A stretch of 64,000 nt of DNA, from positions 100,442,284 to 100,506,283 of the forward strand of contig OZ035962.1 of assembly GCA_964034945.1 (NCBI GenBank). The letters are read 5' to 3'. Position numbers and translations under genes: made by a program. The first letter of the stretch is position 1. Each line of letters begins with the position of its first letter. This document shows, one piece after another, positions 32,881 through 44,818 of this stretch. The notes beneath the pieces were generated by a model. That model saw nothing but the letters and a program-made list of their open reading frames with translations. It was not told the origin of the DNA and ran no database searches. This DNA comes from Chrysopilus asiliformis (lineage: Eukaryota; Arthropoda; Insecta; Diptera; Rhagionidae).

Positions 32881-34080
32881 AACTCAAAACATATTGTTAC
32901 ATAAATATGTTAGAAAGTTTTTGCGCCGAACAAGAAAATTTTTTTCCAACTAATATGAAACGCTTTTCTGTACGAAATTGGCAAAACCAATTTCTCTAAA
33001 ATACTAAATTTTTCGCCATTCTCCTGATTATATGTGGTTGATTCGATTAACCTTTCGCTCTAAACATTTAGGTAAAATCGTTTAATCGCCGATTTTCCGC
33101 GTGAATGAAAAAAAAATTGAACTTTCTACATATGCATTCTATTTCCTACTTTAGCGAAGCTAAAAACTATCTTAGCATTGAATGCGTTTAAATGTAATTT
33201 TCCCAACCAAATACGATACGCTTTTTCGCGTTTTATCGATAAATTAACTGGCGCTGCAGGCGATTAATCGCACTTTATCCAGCAATTTTTCTTACACATA
33301 AATAACTGAATAAGCCAATCGAAACGCTTTTATATCCTCATTTTGTATCTAATAGTGACTAATTTACGTACAATTTTTTGCGTGTTTTCAATCGATTGAA
33401 TTGAAACTACTTTTGAAATGAAGCTCCCATTCAAATAAAACTTTTCACATTAGGCGATCGTCGTCATCAATTGAGCATAAAAAACATTTTAGAAAAAAAA
33501 ATCGCTTCCACCTTTTTATTCATAGTTGACCTTAAATTGACTTCCAACACCAATTAATCATAGTTGGTAGATTCAAAAGAAATTATTCAAAAGGAATAAG
33601 AATATATCGTCTTATCGAAAGATTGCCTAGCAAATAACTTGCCACTGAGATCTCTTCCTTGGCCATAGTCAAATTAATGGACACATACGTACATCTATAT
33701 ATGTCTTGAATACCATTATTCTTCAATCCGTTTAATATCGATATAGAATGAATTGTTGGATAGATAGGAAGACGATGCAAAAGATTCAAAGATTCAAATT
33801 GACGAGTTCGTATCTTCTATACTTGCTCCACGCACACCCACTTGACCTTCATTGAACGTTCAATAGAACATATAATCGTTAATAAAACGTAAAAAGACTT
33901 TTTTATATACTTTACGAGTCAACAGCTCTTCAATATTATCGACGGCGGTATACGGTCATTTATTGATACCACTTCGGTTAACATATGTATGCTGGTACAA
34001 TTATGTTGCTGTTTCTGAAATATCAAAGATATTGGAGAGCTGTGTGTTGGAGGCTCGTCATAGGATTACATTTTCACAAA
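32881..34080. other. Unassigned sequence with scattered J-like words
   Basis: TTTTTGCGCCGAACAAG (about 32928) and GGCGCTGCAGGCGATTAAT (about 33251) recall family J. No gene. Confidence 0.35.
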
Positions 34081-34351
34081 ATACACGGGAAAAAATTAAT
34101 TTTTAATCGCATTAAAGTTTCGAGAAATTTTCAAAAAAACGTATTTTTTTCAAATAATTGTTTATCGTTAGCTATAACGGGTATCAACCACCATTATAGT
34201 TGACAAAAAACCACGATTTTTGTAAAACTTATTTACAACAAATTTTAAGTCGCTAGGTCAACGAGTTCTCGAATTATTTAAGATACGTAAAACGGACATA
34301 CCAACAGACAGACAGATAGATGCCCGATCATCTTCATAGTTTTGCATGAAT
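34081..34351 (-). mobile_element. Family B copy B3, part before the I2 insertion
   Basis: It matches B2 in TTTCGAGAAATTTTCAAAAA, TAAGTCGCTAGGTCAACGAG, TTTAAGATACGT and CCAACAGACAGACAGATAGA. It is oriented as a minus-strand DINE-like element and continues after the I2 insertion at 35080. Confidence 0.65.
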
Positions 34352-34353
34352 CG

Positions 34354-35077
34354 GGGCACCAATCTTGTATTGCGACGCGTCTGCGTCTTTCATTCGACGC
34401 GAAGAAATCGACGCGACTCAATATTGCAATCGTATATCTCGACGCAATGTGTGTCGAAAGAAATAATTTAGGATAATTTAGAGGACATTTGGTTTGATTA
34501 TTAAAATATTCCAGTTTGTGTATGGCATAAAGCACACATTCCATTATTTGATCTTGATTGTCAACATATTGCTGGGGCAAAATGTTCACAAACTGTCAAA
34601 ATGATAAGTGCAATCGAAATTATCCTCGGTTTGGATAATTCGAATCAAGAAAAAACTATAAATTTACGCCTAATTAGAAGTGCACTGAAATCACTGAAAG
34701 CATTTAAATCATCGGTAAAAGTTTAACTTCCTTTTCTTGGTTTTCCCCATCGCATTTTTTTCGAGTGAACCTGTGGCAAGTGACGGATTTTCGCCCATAA
34801 GTTTTAACAAGATTCTTGTTTGTTTGTTCCCTATAATTTAATTGTCATAAAAAAATATGATGTATATTTAATTTGTTGTTAGTTTGGTTTTGGCATTGTT
34901 TTAAACCCCTTCTTACGAAATTAATTGCAAAGAAGTAAACGCCAAAGTCTTTATCGACGCTAGTCAATGCGGCGTAAGGTTTGTGTCGAAGTTTGTGCGA
35001 CGCGTCGAGCTACATGATCGACTTTTGTGTTGTGAGACGCGTTTATGCAGACGCGTCGTAATACAAGATTGGTGCCC
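34354..35077. mobile_element. Inverted-repeat element I2 nested in family B
   Basis: The ends GGGCACCAATCTTGTATTGC and its complement form about 30-bp terminal repeats containing GACGCGTCTGC. CG at 34352-34353 and 35078-35079 looks like a 2-bp duplication. The interior carries many GACGCG/CGACGC words near both ends and an AT-rich middle (34450-34950) without a coding frame of note. It shares its terminal ~30 bp with I1, but the interior differs. Removing it joins GAATCG to GATTTCG, which restores the family B sequence seen in B2. Confidence 0.8.
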
Positions 35078-35079
35078 CG

Positions 35080-35120
35080 GATTTCGTACTGATTAGGCAT
35101 CTGTCGATTTAAAACGTCTC
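35080..35120 (-). mobile_element. Family B copy B3, part after the I2 insertion
   Basis: GATTTCGTACTGATTAGG corresponds to GATTTGTCACTAATCAGAAA in B2 (about 53530). Beyond about 35100 the match fades. Confidence 0.5.
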
Positions 35121-37243
35121 GACATAAGACATTTTGATATACAATGCGAGTTATAATCACAGACTTTTTCAAAGTTTGGGATGAAACTGTGAAAAGTTTA
35201 TCAAAATAAATAATTTTTTTTCTGTGTAATACACCTGCGACCGTAAAAATCTTAATACGCTATAATCTCCCATTGATTCCCGTTTAATATCGCGATAATA
35301 TGGCATAATAGTGAAAGAATGTATTCAAAGAATATCAAAGGTTCTTCTTCGCATCAGGTAAGTTCTTCTTCATCGGTCAAGTGAAACATGATCAGTCGCC
35401 CGCAATAGACGTTGATGAGTAATTTGTTCTTGTGTGCGCCTTAGACAAAATATGAGTCTCGCAGGTATCCGCAAACTGAAGTGGAAGGTTCTGAAGTCAA
35501 TCAGGAAATAAATTGTACAGTTCAAATGTCAAAATTATGAAATTAATTTTTCTTGGGGTTCATCAGACAAGTTTATGTTGCTAAGTTGCAGGATAAAATT
35601 TTTTTTTAATATGCATACGAAGCGAAACTCCCGGAGCCCGGTTGATTTTTTACGATATATCTTTGGTATCTCATTGGAATCCTCTTTATTTCAAATACCA
35701 TTTTTCTTACACAACTTAAATGTGGCGGCATTTTAATTATGTTTACTCGGCGCGCTCTAAAAACCCTTTGGAGTCATTAATTTTGTTTGTTTTTAATTGA
35801 TTTGAGATTGAAATTAAGTAAAGTGCATTTTTCATCCTGTACGGGGATTTTATGTTTGTACACGCGGTTTGTTTTGCCTCGATTCCAATTGCTATTTGTT
35901 GGGAAATCCTCCACATTTATGCTGATGTTGCTGATGCTACTCCTGTTGTTCCTTGTTTTTAATTATGTTCTACTAGTTTAGAAGCAATCCGTCATTCTAG
36001 AATGAAACAAGTTTCAACTCTAAAGTCATCTCGTGGGGAAAATAAATTCATTTCGAAACGATATAATTGTTGGGGTTTGCTGCATTTTGAATAATATCCT
36101 AGTGATTCACTAAATGTTCGAATTCTCCGGTTGTGATTGTATTGCATTCCCTGTACCGAAAAGATTGACTGCACTGTAAAAAAAATATTTGAGGAATGTT
36201 TCAAATTAATTTAGGAATCAGTAAAATTCCACATTCTCTGAAGAATGATCAACGGATGAAATTTGTGACTGTCGTTGTATTAATTGGAGTTATATTCGAC
36301 TGGTCGTAATAGATTCCTTTTTCCGGTATCCCAAAATGGAAAAATTATAATTTAAAATTTATTTCTTTTTGCAGAGATTTCTGATTTCATCCATTTTGCA
36401 ACATTTTATTAAAAATATGTCCACAAATTTCCAAAATATAACGTCACTGGCAAAAAGGAAATTACATTTTTGCTAAATACTTTTGGCTACTCGTTTGTTG
36501 TAATTCAATACAAATTGAAGCCACTTGTATTGAAAAATTAACTCAATTTCTTGCCTAAAAAGTTCTTTGACACGAAAAACACTCGAAATCTGGAATCCGC
36601 ACCACTTGAATATTGTAACATTGAAAAAATGTTGAATGTAATCCAAAACCAAAGCATGTAACTACTCAAGAAGTTGCGCAAACTATTTGAAGTCATCCAT
36701 CACCAGCATCCATAACAAATATTTAAGGACATCATTAATCGCATCAGTTCACTGACATTGGAAACGATACATCTTTCCCTTATGTTTCGTCGTTCATAGA
36801 AAAACAAACCACTCTAGAACGAGGGAATCGAAATAAGGAATTGCCAAGGACGAGGGTGAAGTCGATGGTGAAAAAAGGGAAAAAAACATAGAAATAAAAA
36901 TAAAAATAAAGGAGCAGCAGCAACAACGTCTTCAGCAAACACTTTGTCCAGATGTAATTTCCTACACGCCCTTCGCCCTTGGCATCGGATTTCTTATACC
37001 TCAATACAGTTTAATATACGCGAATATATGTTTCGAAATAAATTTGTAGGGCACATTAACCGATTTTGAACTAGTTTTGCACATTGTGGTGTACGAACAA
37101 AAATACCTCTTGGTTGAAACGAAACACCATTTTGTGTAAATCGAACAAAAAAATCGTGTGTGGTTTTAAATGAAAGAGTTTTGAAAAATAACCCAGGAAA
37201 AAACAAAATGGCGACTAAAAAATAGGATAAAAAATAGTGCAAA
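35121..37243. other. Unassigned AT-rich sequence
   Basis: No repeat family seen; all frames are short. A GCAGCAGCAACAACG run at about 36914 is the only simple-sequence hint. Confidence 0.35.
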
Positions 37244-37872
37244 AACATAACAAAAGCTATAATTGCCAATCTGGCAATCATTGGAGACCCGTATGGTGAT
37301 ATTCGTATCAAAATACGAACAGTTGTACCAAAATTCCACTTTGAAGTCAAACTTTCCAATAAGATTTTTTAAAATTTATTCCAATCGGATTTTGATGTAT
37401 GGGAGTTTTATGTAGAATCATATGCTAAATAACTTTTGTTCTTAGACTTTTTTGATAAGATGCACCGTTTTCGAGATATTCACAAAAACCGTTTTCATTC
37501 GTATGGGGGGTATCCCCCCTAATGGTCCATTTTTGCCCATTAACGAACTTAGCCTCGCATTTTACGAAAAACGAATCTACGCAAAATTTCAAGTCTCTAG
37601 CTCAATCCGTGCGCCCGCAATCCGCGCCACAGACGGACGGTAGGACGGACGGACAGACGGACAGACGGACAGACGGACAGACGGACAGACGGACAGACGG
37701 ACAGACGGACAGACGGACAGACGGACAGACGGACGGACATGCAAAATTCAACTTTTTTTATCATTCTAAACACACTGGTGTAATTCATTTTTGTGTGTGT
37801 TGACGGGATCTTGGCGTTACAAATGGTAAAGCAAAGTTAATATACCCTTTGGTTTCACCATACGGGTATAAA
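37244..37872 (-). mobile_element. Family A (DINE-1/Helentron-like), copy A4
   Basis: A full-length copy in minus orientation. The 5' motif (complement CACCATACGGG) is at 37856-37866, the 3' subterminal motif at 37288-37298 and the 3' stem-loop at about 37260-37283. The regular GGACAGAC array (about 37632-37737) is the most homogeneous of the five copies. The box lies at about 37583-37608. The frames over the array are artefacts. Confidence 0.88.
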
Positions 37873-40351
37873 AAATAATTTTGCGTGGTGATTTGGCCCC
37901 AAACATCAAAGCAATTAAAAGTTAGTACGCAAAAACTCTCAACTCTTGTCTTATTTTCATTTATGAGGTCAAATCCCTGCTTCAAATAATTTTTTTGATT
38001 TCTAGTATACACTTTAAGAGCTTGTTTTTTCCTTAGAATTTATTTATTTATTTTTAGGTCGCTTGTTTACCGTCAAAATTATATAAATATCAATAAGATT
38101 TAAGCCGATTTTCTTGACATTTTTTAGTTAGATTTTATTGTGAAAATGAGATATATTTGTAATAATAAAACCACAAAATACTTGTTTGTCTTCCTAATTT
38201 TTGCATATTCCGGCTACCCGCTATGCCCCCCCTCACATTCTGCTTTTTCGTATTGTATTTCGTACCAACGTTGTCACACTACCGCAGACCTCGCATATAC
38301 TGCCTACAAGGAAAGACTTTTTGTGAAGATCGGATCAATTTTTTTGCGATTCAAAGAATATCAGATACATATAGCTGCGTAGGAGGGAGAACTTGGTGCT
38401 AGTTCGATTTTATTTAACAAAATTGCCATTTTCGTTGCAAACTTTTTCACATCCTGATAAAACACACAGAAAATTTAGTCAATTTAACTGGAATGCAAGT
38501 GAAAGTTTTTTAAGTCGCTAAGAAAAATTGCACAAATTGTGGATTTACCCTAAAAACCACTACTGTGTTTCTTCGCTTTTTCTGCTTATTGAGAGCACTC
38601 TATTCAAACTGTAAGGGTGGCGATGGTTGATGTCTTCCATATCTGACTTTTGCCAACCATCAGCTTTTGAACTTCTCCTTCTAAGAATCGCTGTGTCTGC
38701 ATTTGTTCCTTTCTTCCTAGCCATAAAAGAATTTTTCTGGATGAAATTACTGATACCGCTTTCACCTAACTTATTTTTTTTTTGTTCCTACCATAATGTC
38801 CCCATACTACAAGATCTAGCCATACTCATCCCGGTTCTTGTGTTGACTTCGTTAGCCCGGAAGGTATCATATTTGACACCAAAAATCCGTAAGACAAGAA
38901 GTATGATTGACGGTTTGTCGTTGCTTGTCGGTCGTCTTTCAAATAGATTTTTGACGAGGCCGTCCACTTTTTTTTATGGTCGTACAGCATCGGCTATGGT
39001 TAATTGGGAAAATATGTTAAAAACATTTGGAAACATCTTATTGGGAATGTGTCCCATGGGACCACCTCATGCATGAGATCTTTTTAGCTTACCTTCGGCA
39101 TACAAAAAATAGCACAACAAGATGGCAAGGCTAAAAAGATCGAGGAAACAAAAAAAAAGAAGCCATGGAGAAATGATGATGGAAGGTGAAGTTTCTCAAT
39201 CCTAATCCCTTTTTGATATAAAAATAAACAGTAGAGTGCCACTAAACATTCTTTGAAAGCTTCTTTGCTCCTTTGTGATACACTTTTCTGTTCTCGTACA
39301 GCAAGAACGATTGCCAGCCACGATTGGTCCTTTCTATGAAAAGATTGTTTGTGTATGGACTTATGCGCGCCTATTCTTCATTTTGCTAAGCTAGTTTCAC
39401 ACATGAAAGCGTTTTTACCCATTTTCAATTCTATTTTATATACTGTGCATATACGTAAATACTTGGATCCCATCGACCAACCGCCACCAAACGGATATTG
39501 GGTTAGAATCAACAGCATATTCTTCCCATCATCAGAAAAGGTTATGTCCCGATGGATTGACGTGCTTGGTGATGGACCTTTTCTTTTCGTACAATTCCTT
39601 TCAGGCACTATAGGTTTAGATATTTGGACAAGAAACTCACTAAACTTATACGTGGCTTCGACATGTAAAAAAATGTACAAGGCATAAAACACATTCTTGA
39701 TGCGAGAAGAACTTTTTAGGATCTAATGGAAGATAAGCCTTTAAAATAATATCGGCGGCTTGCCAAGCGTGTTTTGCTATTTTTCTTTAATGTATTAACG
39801 TAATCCTTTTCTGAACGCATAATCTATATATAGACTAGATAAAAGGAGATGGATGCTCTTTTGCCTTTGTCGTCGGCTGAATAAACAAATTTTAAAAAGT
39901 GTTGCTTCAAGGGTTGTGGTTCGAATATGAACAAGAGTAACATCTTAAACCAAAGGTACAACTGACAAAAAACATTCTGATTCAATATTTCTATTAATGC
40001 GGAATTGCTTCTAAATACAAAAGAAAAACGAACATAAAAAGTATTGTAAAATAAACAAAATTCTTGATTGGATTTTCAACAAGAAAGAATTTTTGTAAAT
40101 GTAATGTTTTTATTGAATCGGGAAATTTTGTTTTCCTTCGATAAAGAAAAGAAATCAATATTCTCTGAATAATTGTTTTTCACCTTTATCCCGGAAAAGT
40201 TTTCTAGTATCTGCAGAAAGAAAACAAATGTGTAATAAGTTTCGTTTGATCTTACAAAAGGTTAAAGAAACTAACATTATAAAAATCACTCATAATTCTT
40301 TAAATTTTTAGTAAGAAGTCTGAACGTCTTATATCAAATTTTCTGTACTTA
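37873..40351. other. Unassigned sequence with two long-ish frames
   Basis: Contains the 149-codon frame annotated separately and an 80-codon frame (38140-38382) with a hydrophobic N-terminus (LFVFLIFAYSG). 39349-39692 is open on both strands for more than 100 codons. None is recognised, and no repeats are seen. Confidence 0.3.
38627..39076 (+). CDS. Hypothetical frame, 149 codons, unrecognised
   Basis: An uninterrupted frame from ATG to TGA. The product would be Leu/Phe-rich, with hydrophobic stretches around residues 14-32 and 60-75 and a basic middle (KIRKTRS). In sequence this AT-rich, 149 stop-free codons are somewhat unexpected but not rare over 64 kb on six frames. I see no domain, no splice pattern and no neighbouring gene. 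It may be chance or a fragment of a decayed element. Confidence 0.15.
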   Translation: MMSSISDFCQPSAFELLLLRIAVSAFVPFFLAIKEFFWMKLLIPLSPNLFFFCSYHNVPILQDLAILIPVLVLTSLARKVSYLTPKIRKTRSMIDGLSLLVGRLSNRFLTRPSTFFYGRTASAMVNWENMLKTFGNILLGMCPMGPPHA

Positions 40352-40769
40352 TCATACTAATCATACTAATATATAAAAATGAGTTGGTGTCTGTCTGTCT
40401 GTTCCTCTTTCACGCAAAAACGGCTGAACCGATTGACTTGAAATTTTGCATGAGTGCCTGTGGTAGTTCTGGTTCCAACATAGGTATACGGAAAAGTAGC
40501 GCGAGGGGTGTAGGGAGTAAGGGGAGGGGGTAAAGTGATTTCGAAACATAGTTTTTGCGCTATGTTACTCTTTCGCGGGGAAACTACAGAACCGATTGGC
40601 CTGAAATTTGGCATGAGTGTCTGTGGTAGTTCTGATTCCAACATAGGCACACGGAAAAGTGACGCGAGGGGTGGGGGAGTAAGGGGAGGGGGTAAAGTGG
40701 ACAGGGAGGCCGAAGGCCGACCTGTGGGCGAGGGGTGAACCGCGAAGCGGTTCGGGGCGCAGCCCCTAG
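40352..40769 (+). mobile_element. Canonical non-autonomous Helitron (5' TC, 3' CTAG)
   Basis: It starts at TC after A (40352, or 40361 since TCATACTAA is duplicated). It ends CCCCTAG followed by T, the classic Helitron terminus with A|T insertion. The palindrome GAACCGCGAAGCGGTTC (40737-40753) lies 12 nt before CTAG, as expected of the Helitron 3' hairpin. The body is two tandem units of about 161 bp starting near 40414 and 40575, each with a CCGATTGACTTGAAATTTTG-type box and GAGGGGTG/GGGGAGGGGG purine text. There is no Rep/Hel protein. Minus-strand Pro-rich frames are artefacts. Confidence 0.88.
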
Positions 40770-40939
40770 TTTTATATATTTCACATAACAAACAATTAAG
40801 TGAATCTAGTTAAAAGCTTGTGTAAATATAAAGATTTTGTAATATTTTTATACTGTATATGAGAATCATATAGTCTTATATTAGATTTAGTATACCGTTT
40901 GTGGCGCATCGAACCAGTTTTGCACAAGGGTATTGATGA

Positions 40940-41215
40940 CAAAAAAATTTGATTCCTTCCTCGAAAAAGGGAGGCTAAGTTACTCAACGGTCAACATGAA
41001 CCATTCCTTCTCCTCTCCTCACGAAATAATTTTTTGCAATTTTATCGAAAACCGTGCGCCGTATTGAAAATTTTAAGTAGGCAAAATGTGTTTAGAATAT
41101 GATTTTACAGAAATCTTCCCTACATCAAAATCCATTTGAACTTCTCCTTGCCCCCCCCCCCTCCCCCTCCTCATCATTTCTCTATCAAACAAATTTGAGT
41201 TTTCTTTTCAATTTT
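40940..41215 (+). mobile_element. Family C (DINE-like) fragment C2
   Basis: It shares AAAATGTGTTTAGAATATGA, TTTTACAGAAATCTTCCCTA and CATCAAAATCCATTTGAACT with C1. C11 at 41151-41161 lies at the place of the C29 run of C1. Confidence 0.6.
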
Positions 41216-43454
41216 GTGTTTTTCTTATTTTTTTCGAATTTATTACGGAACCCTTAACGAATAAATTCCAATTTACTCAAACTTTTTTTTTTGCGAGATC
41301 AAAAAACTTAACAACAATTTTATAAAAATCCTAGTTTTCTTCGGTTGAACAAATATTTAGATATTTTGTTTTTTTAAATTTGAAGCTAAAATATGTACGA
41401 TGTTTACATTTCATCATTTTGTGACATCAAAGTATCAAAGCGTTGAATCTTGCAAATGGCAAAATAGCAAAGAAAAAAAAGAAAAGAAAAAGTGAAAAGC
41501 GAAAATCTTACAATATTGCATGACATTGCATCACAAAACCCGGCACATCATTTAATATCAAGAATTCGTTAAATGGCTGCAAGGATTTTGTTCCACATAC
41601 AGGGTGACCCTTTTAAACGTTTCACACTTAGAAGATTCTTAAATTCATATGAATATGTAAATATGCTTGCATGATCCTTCATTTTTCAAACGATGCAACA
41701 TTAAGATATTCCTCATACTTCCTCATACTTATCATTCCTTACACTTATCAGGAGAAAACGAAACTTCCGCTGCATCAGAAGCCAGATTGGGTTTTTAAAT
41801 AGGAAAATCTGCATCTTAAAGTGGAGTCGGGGGCCAGAGATGTTTTGTTGCACATAAGCGTCTATGCAAATTTATTTTTTTATATTTTATAGTCATACTA
41901 TCAGCCGAGCATAGGTGTTTGCACTCATATGCTGTATTTTGAACGTGCGAAAAATGTATGTTTAATGCCGTACTAACTAGGAAAATGACACAACGAGTAT
42001 CTATCTATCTTTGCATTAAAATAGAAGACATCCTAGATTGAATAGACATTGCAAATACAGGTTAAATATACCTACATAAAAACCTTCAACAATTTTCTTA
42101 TACGTAAGCACTGATAATAGAAGCTACATTATGTATTCACATGGCACCGATATAAAACATTTTGTTAGCAAATCATTTTTAAGGATTTTTTCTGAAAAAG
42201 CTTCACTCCTTTTAGTGCAAGTCAGGATCAGATACTCTACTGTTCACCGTGTAAAAAAGGTCATAAAGCTTAACGCAAAATGCTACAGGTAGAACACTTT
42301 TTTTTACAACTTGAACACCTTTTTGTTAAGCTCTTCAGCTAAAGACTTGCATCCTTAAACAAGAGCACAGAGTTTAGATTGGGTTTGCGAATTCTTTTTT
42401 ATTTAACTTATCTTTAGATTTTCATAGTTTATATAAATGGAACTACAAAACTCTTTCTGACGAGAACACTGGTCTAGGAACTCGTCATGGAACAACGGAG
42501 CTAATTTTCTATCTATGTAAAAAGTTCTTGAAGATAGCAGTGTTGTAAAGCAATTAAATCTGGAAAATCAAAAGAGTATTCACGTTTCCCATCGTGAGTA
42601 TAATTTCCGTTTTTTTATCACATCTTAAGTCTCGACCTTAATCTCATCTACAAATGTTGATGTTAATAAAAAAAAAGTTGAGAAAAAATGATCCTTAATG
42701 CAAACAGGATTAAGGATACTTGTCAGATAATATTTTTTTCACGATGCCTTCATTTTAAACTGATTAATGTAAGGGTTGTGATGTGAGAAATGGATTAACA
42801 TGTGCGATTATGCTTTCATACAAAAATTCCCAGAAAGATAAGATTGGTGTTACAAGAAATGTTGGATTATGTTTTATTTTATATTCATTTTTTTCCATAT
42901 TCATTTTTCGTCGTTTCTTTCAACAGACGAATTATCATGTGGTCGTGACTGTTTGTTTTGGTTAATCGCCTTATTTATTTCTCTTTTCTTCTTTTCCTGG
43001 TTTAATACGGCAAAAGTCAGAAACTGTCATATGAAAAAGATATTTTAAAGGATTTCCTTTCAGGGCTAATGAATATTAAAGATAAAGAAAATATGAAAGC
43101 TGAAATTTTTTTTTATGAAGTATGAATATTGCAGTACTTAAAATACATGGATTTATAACGAATAAAAGCACCTAATAATTTTTGAAGCGAAAAAAAATAT
43201 CTGATGTGAACAGCACATGACTTTCTCATATAAAATCTACGTCCCCACTTAATTTCATTTCTATAAACTATTAAAATCTGAAGGTGAGTTAAATACATAG
43301 TGTAAATCCAACGACATTAGACATTATATTCCAGGAGTTTTATTCTGCTACACTCAATTGACAACCGTTTGTTTTTATAGTTTCTGCCAGAGCTTAATGT
43401 CGACGCACAACTCAGGATGGTCGGAAGAACGAAAGGAGATGTCGGACACTACCC
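41216..43454. other. Unassigned AT-rich sequence
   Basis: CCTCATACTT is duplicated at about 41711-41730. No gene or repeat family is recognised. Confidence 0.35.
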
Positions 43455-44100
43455 GGAATTTATTCCTGAAAGAAGGCCGAACTCGATTTTTATACCCGTA
43501 TGGTGAAACCAAAGGGTATATTAACTTTGCCTTACCGTTTGTAACGCCAAGATCCCGTCATCACAAACAAAAATGAATTACACCAGTGGGTTTAGAATGA
43601 CAAAAAAAAAATTGAATTTTCCATGTCCGTCCGTCTGTCCGTCTGTCCGTCTGTCTGTCTGTGGCGCGGATTGCGGGCGCACGGATTGAGCTACAGACTT
43701 TATATTTTGCGCAGATCCGTTTTTCATAAAATGCGAGGCTAAGTTTGTTAATGGGCAAAAATGGACCATTAGGGGGGGTACCCCCCATAGGAACGAAAAC
43801 GTTTTTCGCGAATATCTCAAAAACGGTGCATCCTATCAAAAAAGTCCAAGAACAAAAGTTATTTAGAATATGATTCTACATAAAACTCCCATACATCCAA
43901 ATCCAATTGGAATAAATTTTAAAAAATTCTTATTGGAAAGTTTGACTTCAAAGTGGAATTTTGGTACAACTGTTCGAATTTTGATACGAATATCACCATA
44001 CGGGTCTCCAATGATTGCCAGATTGGCAATTATAGCTTTTGTTATGTTTTTATATAAAACTGCCGGAATAAATTCAAATTTTGACAATTTTTGCTAAGTA
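43455..44100 (+). repeat. Family H repeat H1, split by A5
   Basis: The left part GGAATTTATTCCTGAAAG (43455) and the right part TGCCGGAATAAATTCAAATT (44061) to about 44098 are the two halves of family H, which are contiguous at 27484 and 57990. A5 lies between them. Confidence 0.75.
43490..44048 (+). mobile_element. Family A (DINE-1/Helentron-like), copy A5 within H1
   Basis: 5' TTATACCCGTATGGTG, AAAGGGTATATTAACTTTGC, a short GTCCGTCT tract (about 43624-43662) and the box GATTGAGCTACAGACTT (about 43685). CACCATACGGG is at 43994-44004, the stem-loop at about 44011-44032, and the end is TTTTGTTATGTT. Its array is the shortest of the full-length copies. Confidence 0.88.
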
Positions 44101-44343
44101 AATTTGTTTTGCGATATATAAATAAAATTCGCGAAGAAATACAATAAAATATCACAAATGTAAATGAGGCCTTAAACATAATATTTTTCTTTTTGCAAAA
44201 TATGAAACGGAATAGTGACTTTTAAAAAACTGCGCTTTTGGGCACTTCCCTTTAAAGTATTTTCACCAAAAGTTAATAGGATCGTCTCATTCCACCATCA
44301 AACATGCTGGTAGAATCTTATAGACTTAACTCAAGTAGTCTTA

Positions 44344-44815
44344 TGCGGCGGTCACACCACGCTGTTTTCCCAGCGCTAGTGGCTGTTTGGCTGTCAGCAG
44401 CCGTTTCAGCAGCACCGTGTGAACACTAGTGCGTTGCTACTACCAGCAGCAGCGTGATGATTTTAGCAGCGCTAGTGAAGTAGAGACCGTTCTACTTTGC
44501 CAGCGCTACTAGGGATCACATGACCCTGTCACATGGTTTCTGGGCTGTCAAAAGTCTGATAAGTGGTAAAATTTGTTTATTGTAACTTGTTATTTTACGT
44601 TTATTTATTTAAATTTGTGTGTAACGTTTATTATTAAAAAAATCTCCCAGATTCAGATGTCAAACCACTGTTTTGCTACTTGGCAGCACTACTAAAGTAT
44701 AAATCGTGTGAACCCTCTCAGTACGCTGGCTGCTGCTTGCCAGCGCTACTACTTGCCAGCGCTACTAACCATCAGCAGCCAGCGGCTGGCGAAACAGCGT
44801 CGTGTGACCGCGTCA
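44344..44815. mobile_element. Harbinger-like miniature element F, TTA duplication
   Basis: The ends TGCGGCGGTCACACCACGCT and (complement) TGACGCGGTCACACGACGCT are imperfect terminal repeats of about 35 bp. TTA at 44341-44343 and 44816-44818 is a 3-bp duplication of the TWA type used by PIF/Harbinger transposases. The word CAGCGCTA(C/G)T is iterated near both ends and the centre is AT-rich. The element is non-coding, and the 70-codon frame over its right end is an artefact. Confidence 0.78.
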
Positions 44816-44818
44816 TTA

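Noticed and set aside
39349..39692. Overlapping frames of over 100 codons on both strands
   Set aside because: No domain, no splice context, and both strands open; more likely chance or a relic.
40366..40791. 141-codon Pro-rich minus frame
   Set aside because: It lies entirely within the non-autonomous Helitron and repeats because the body is doubled.
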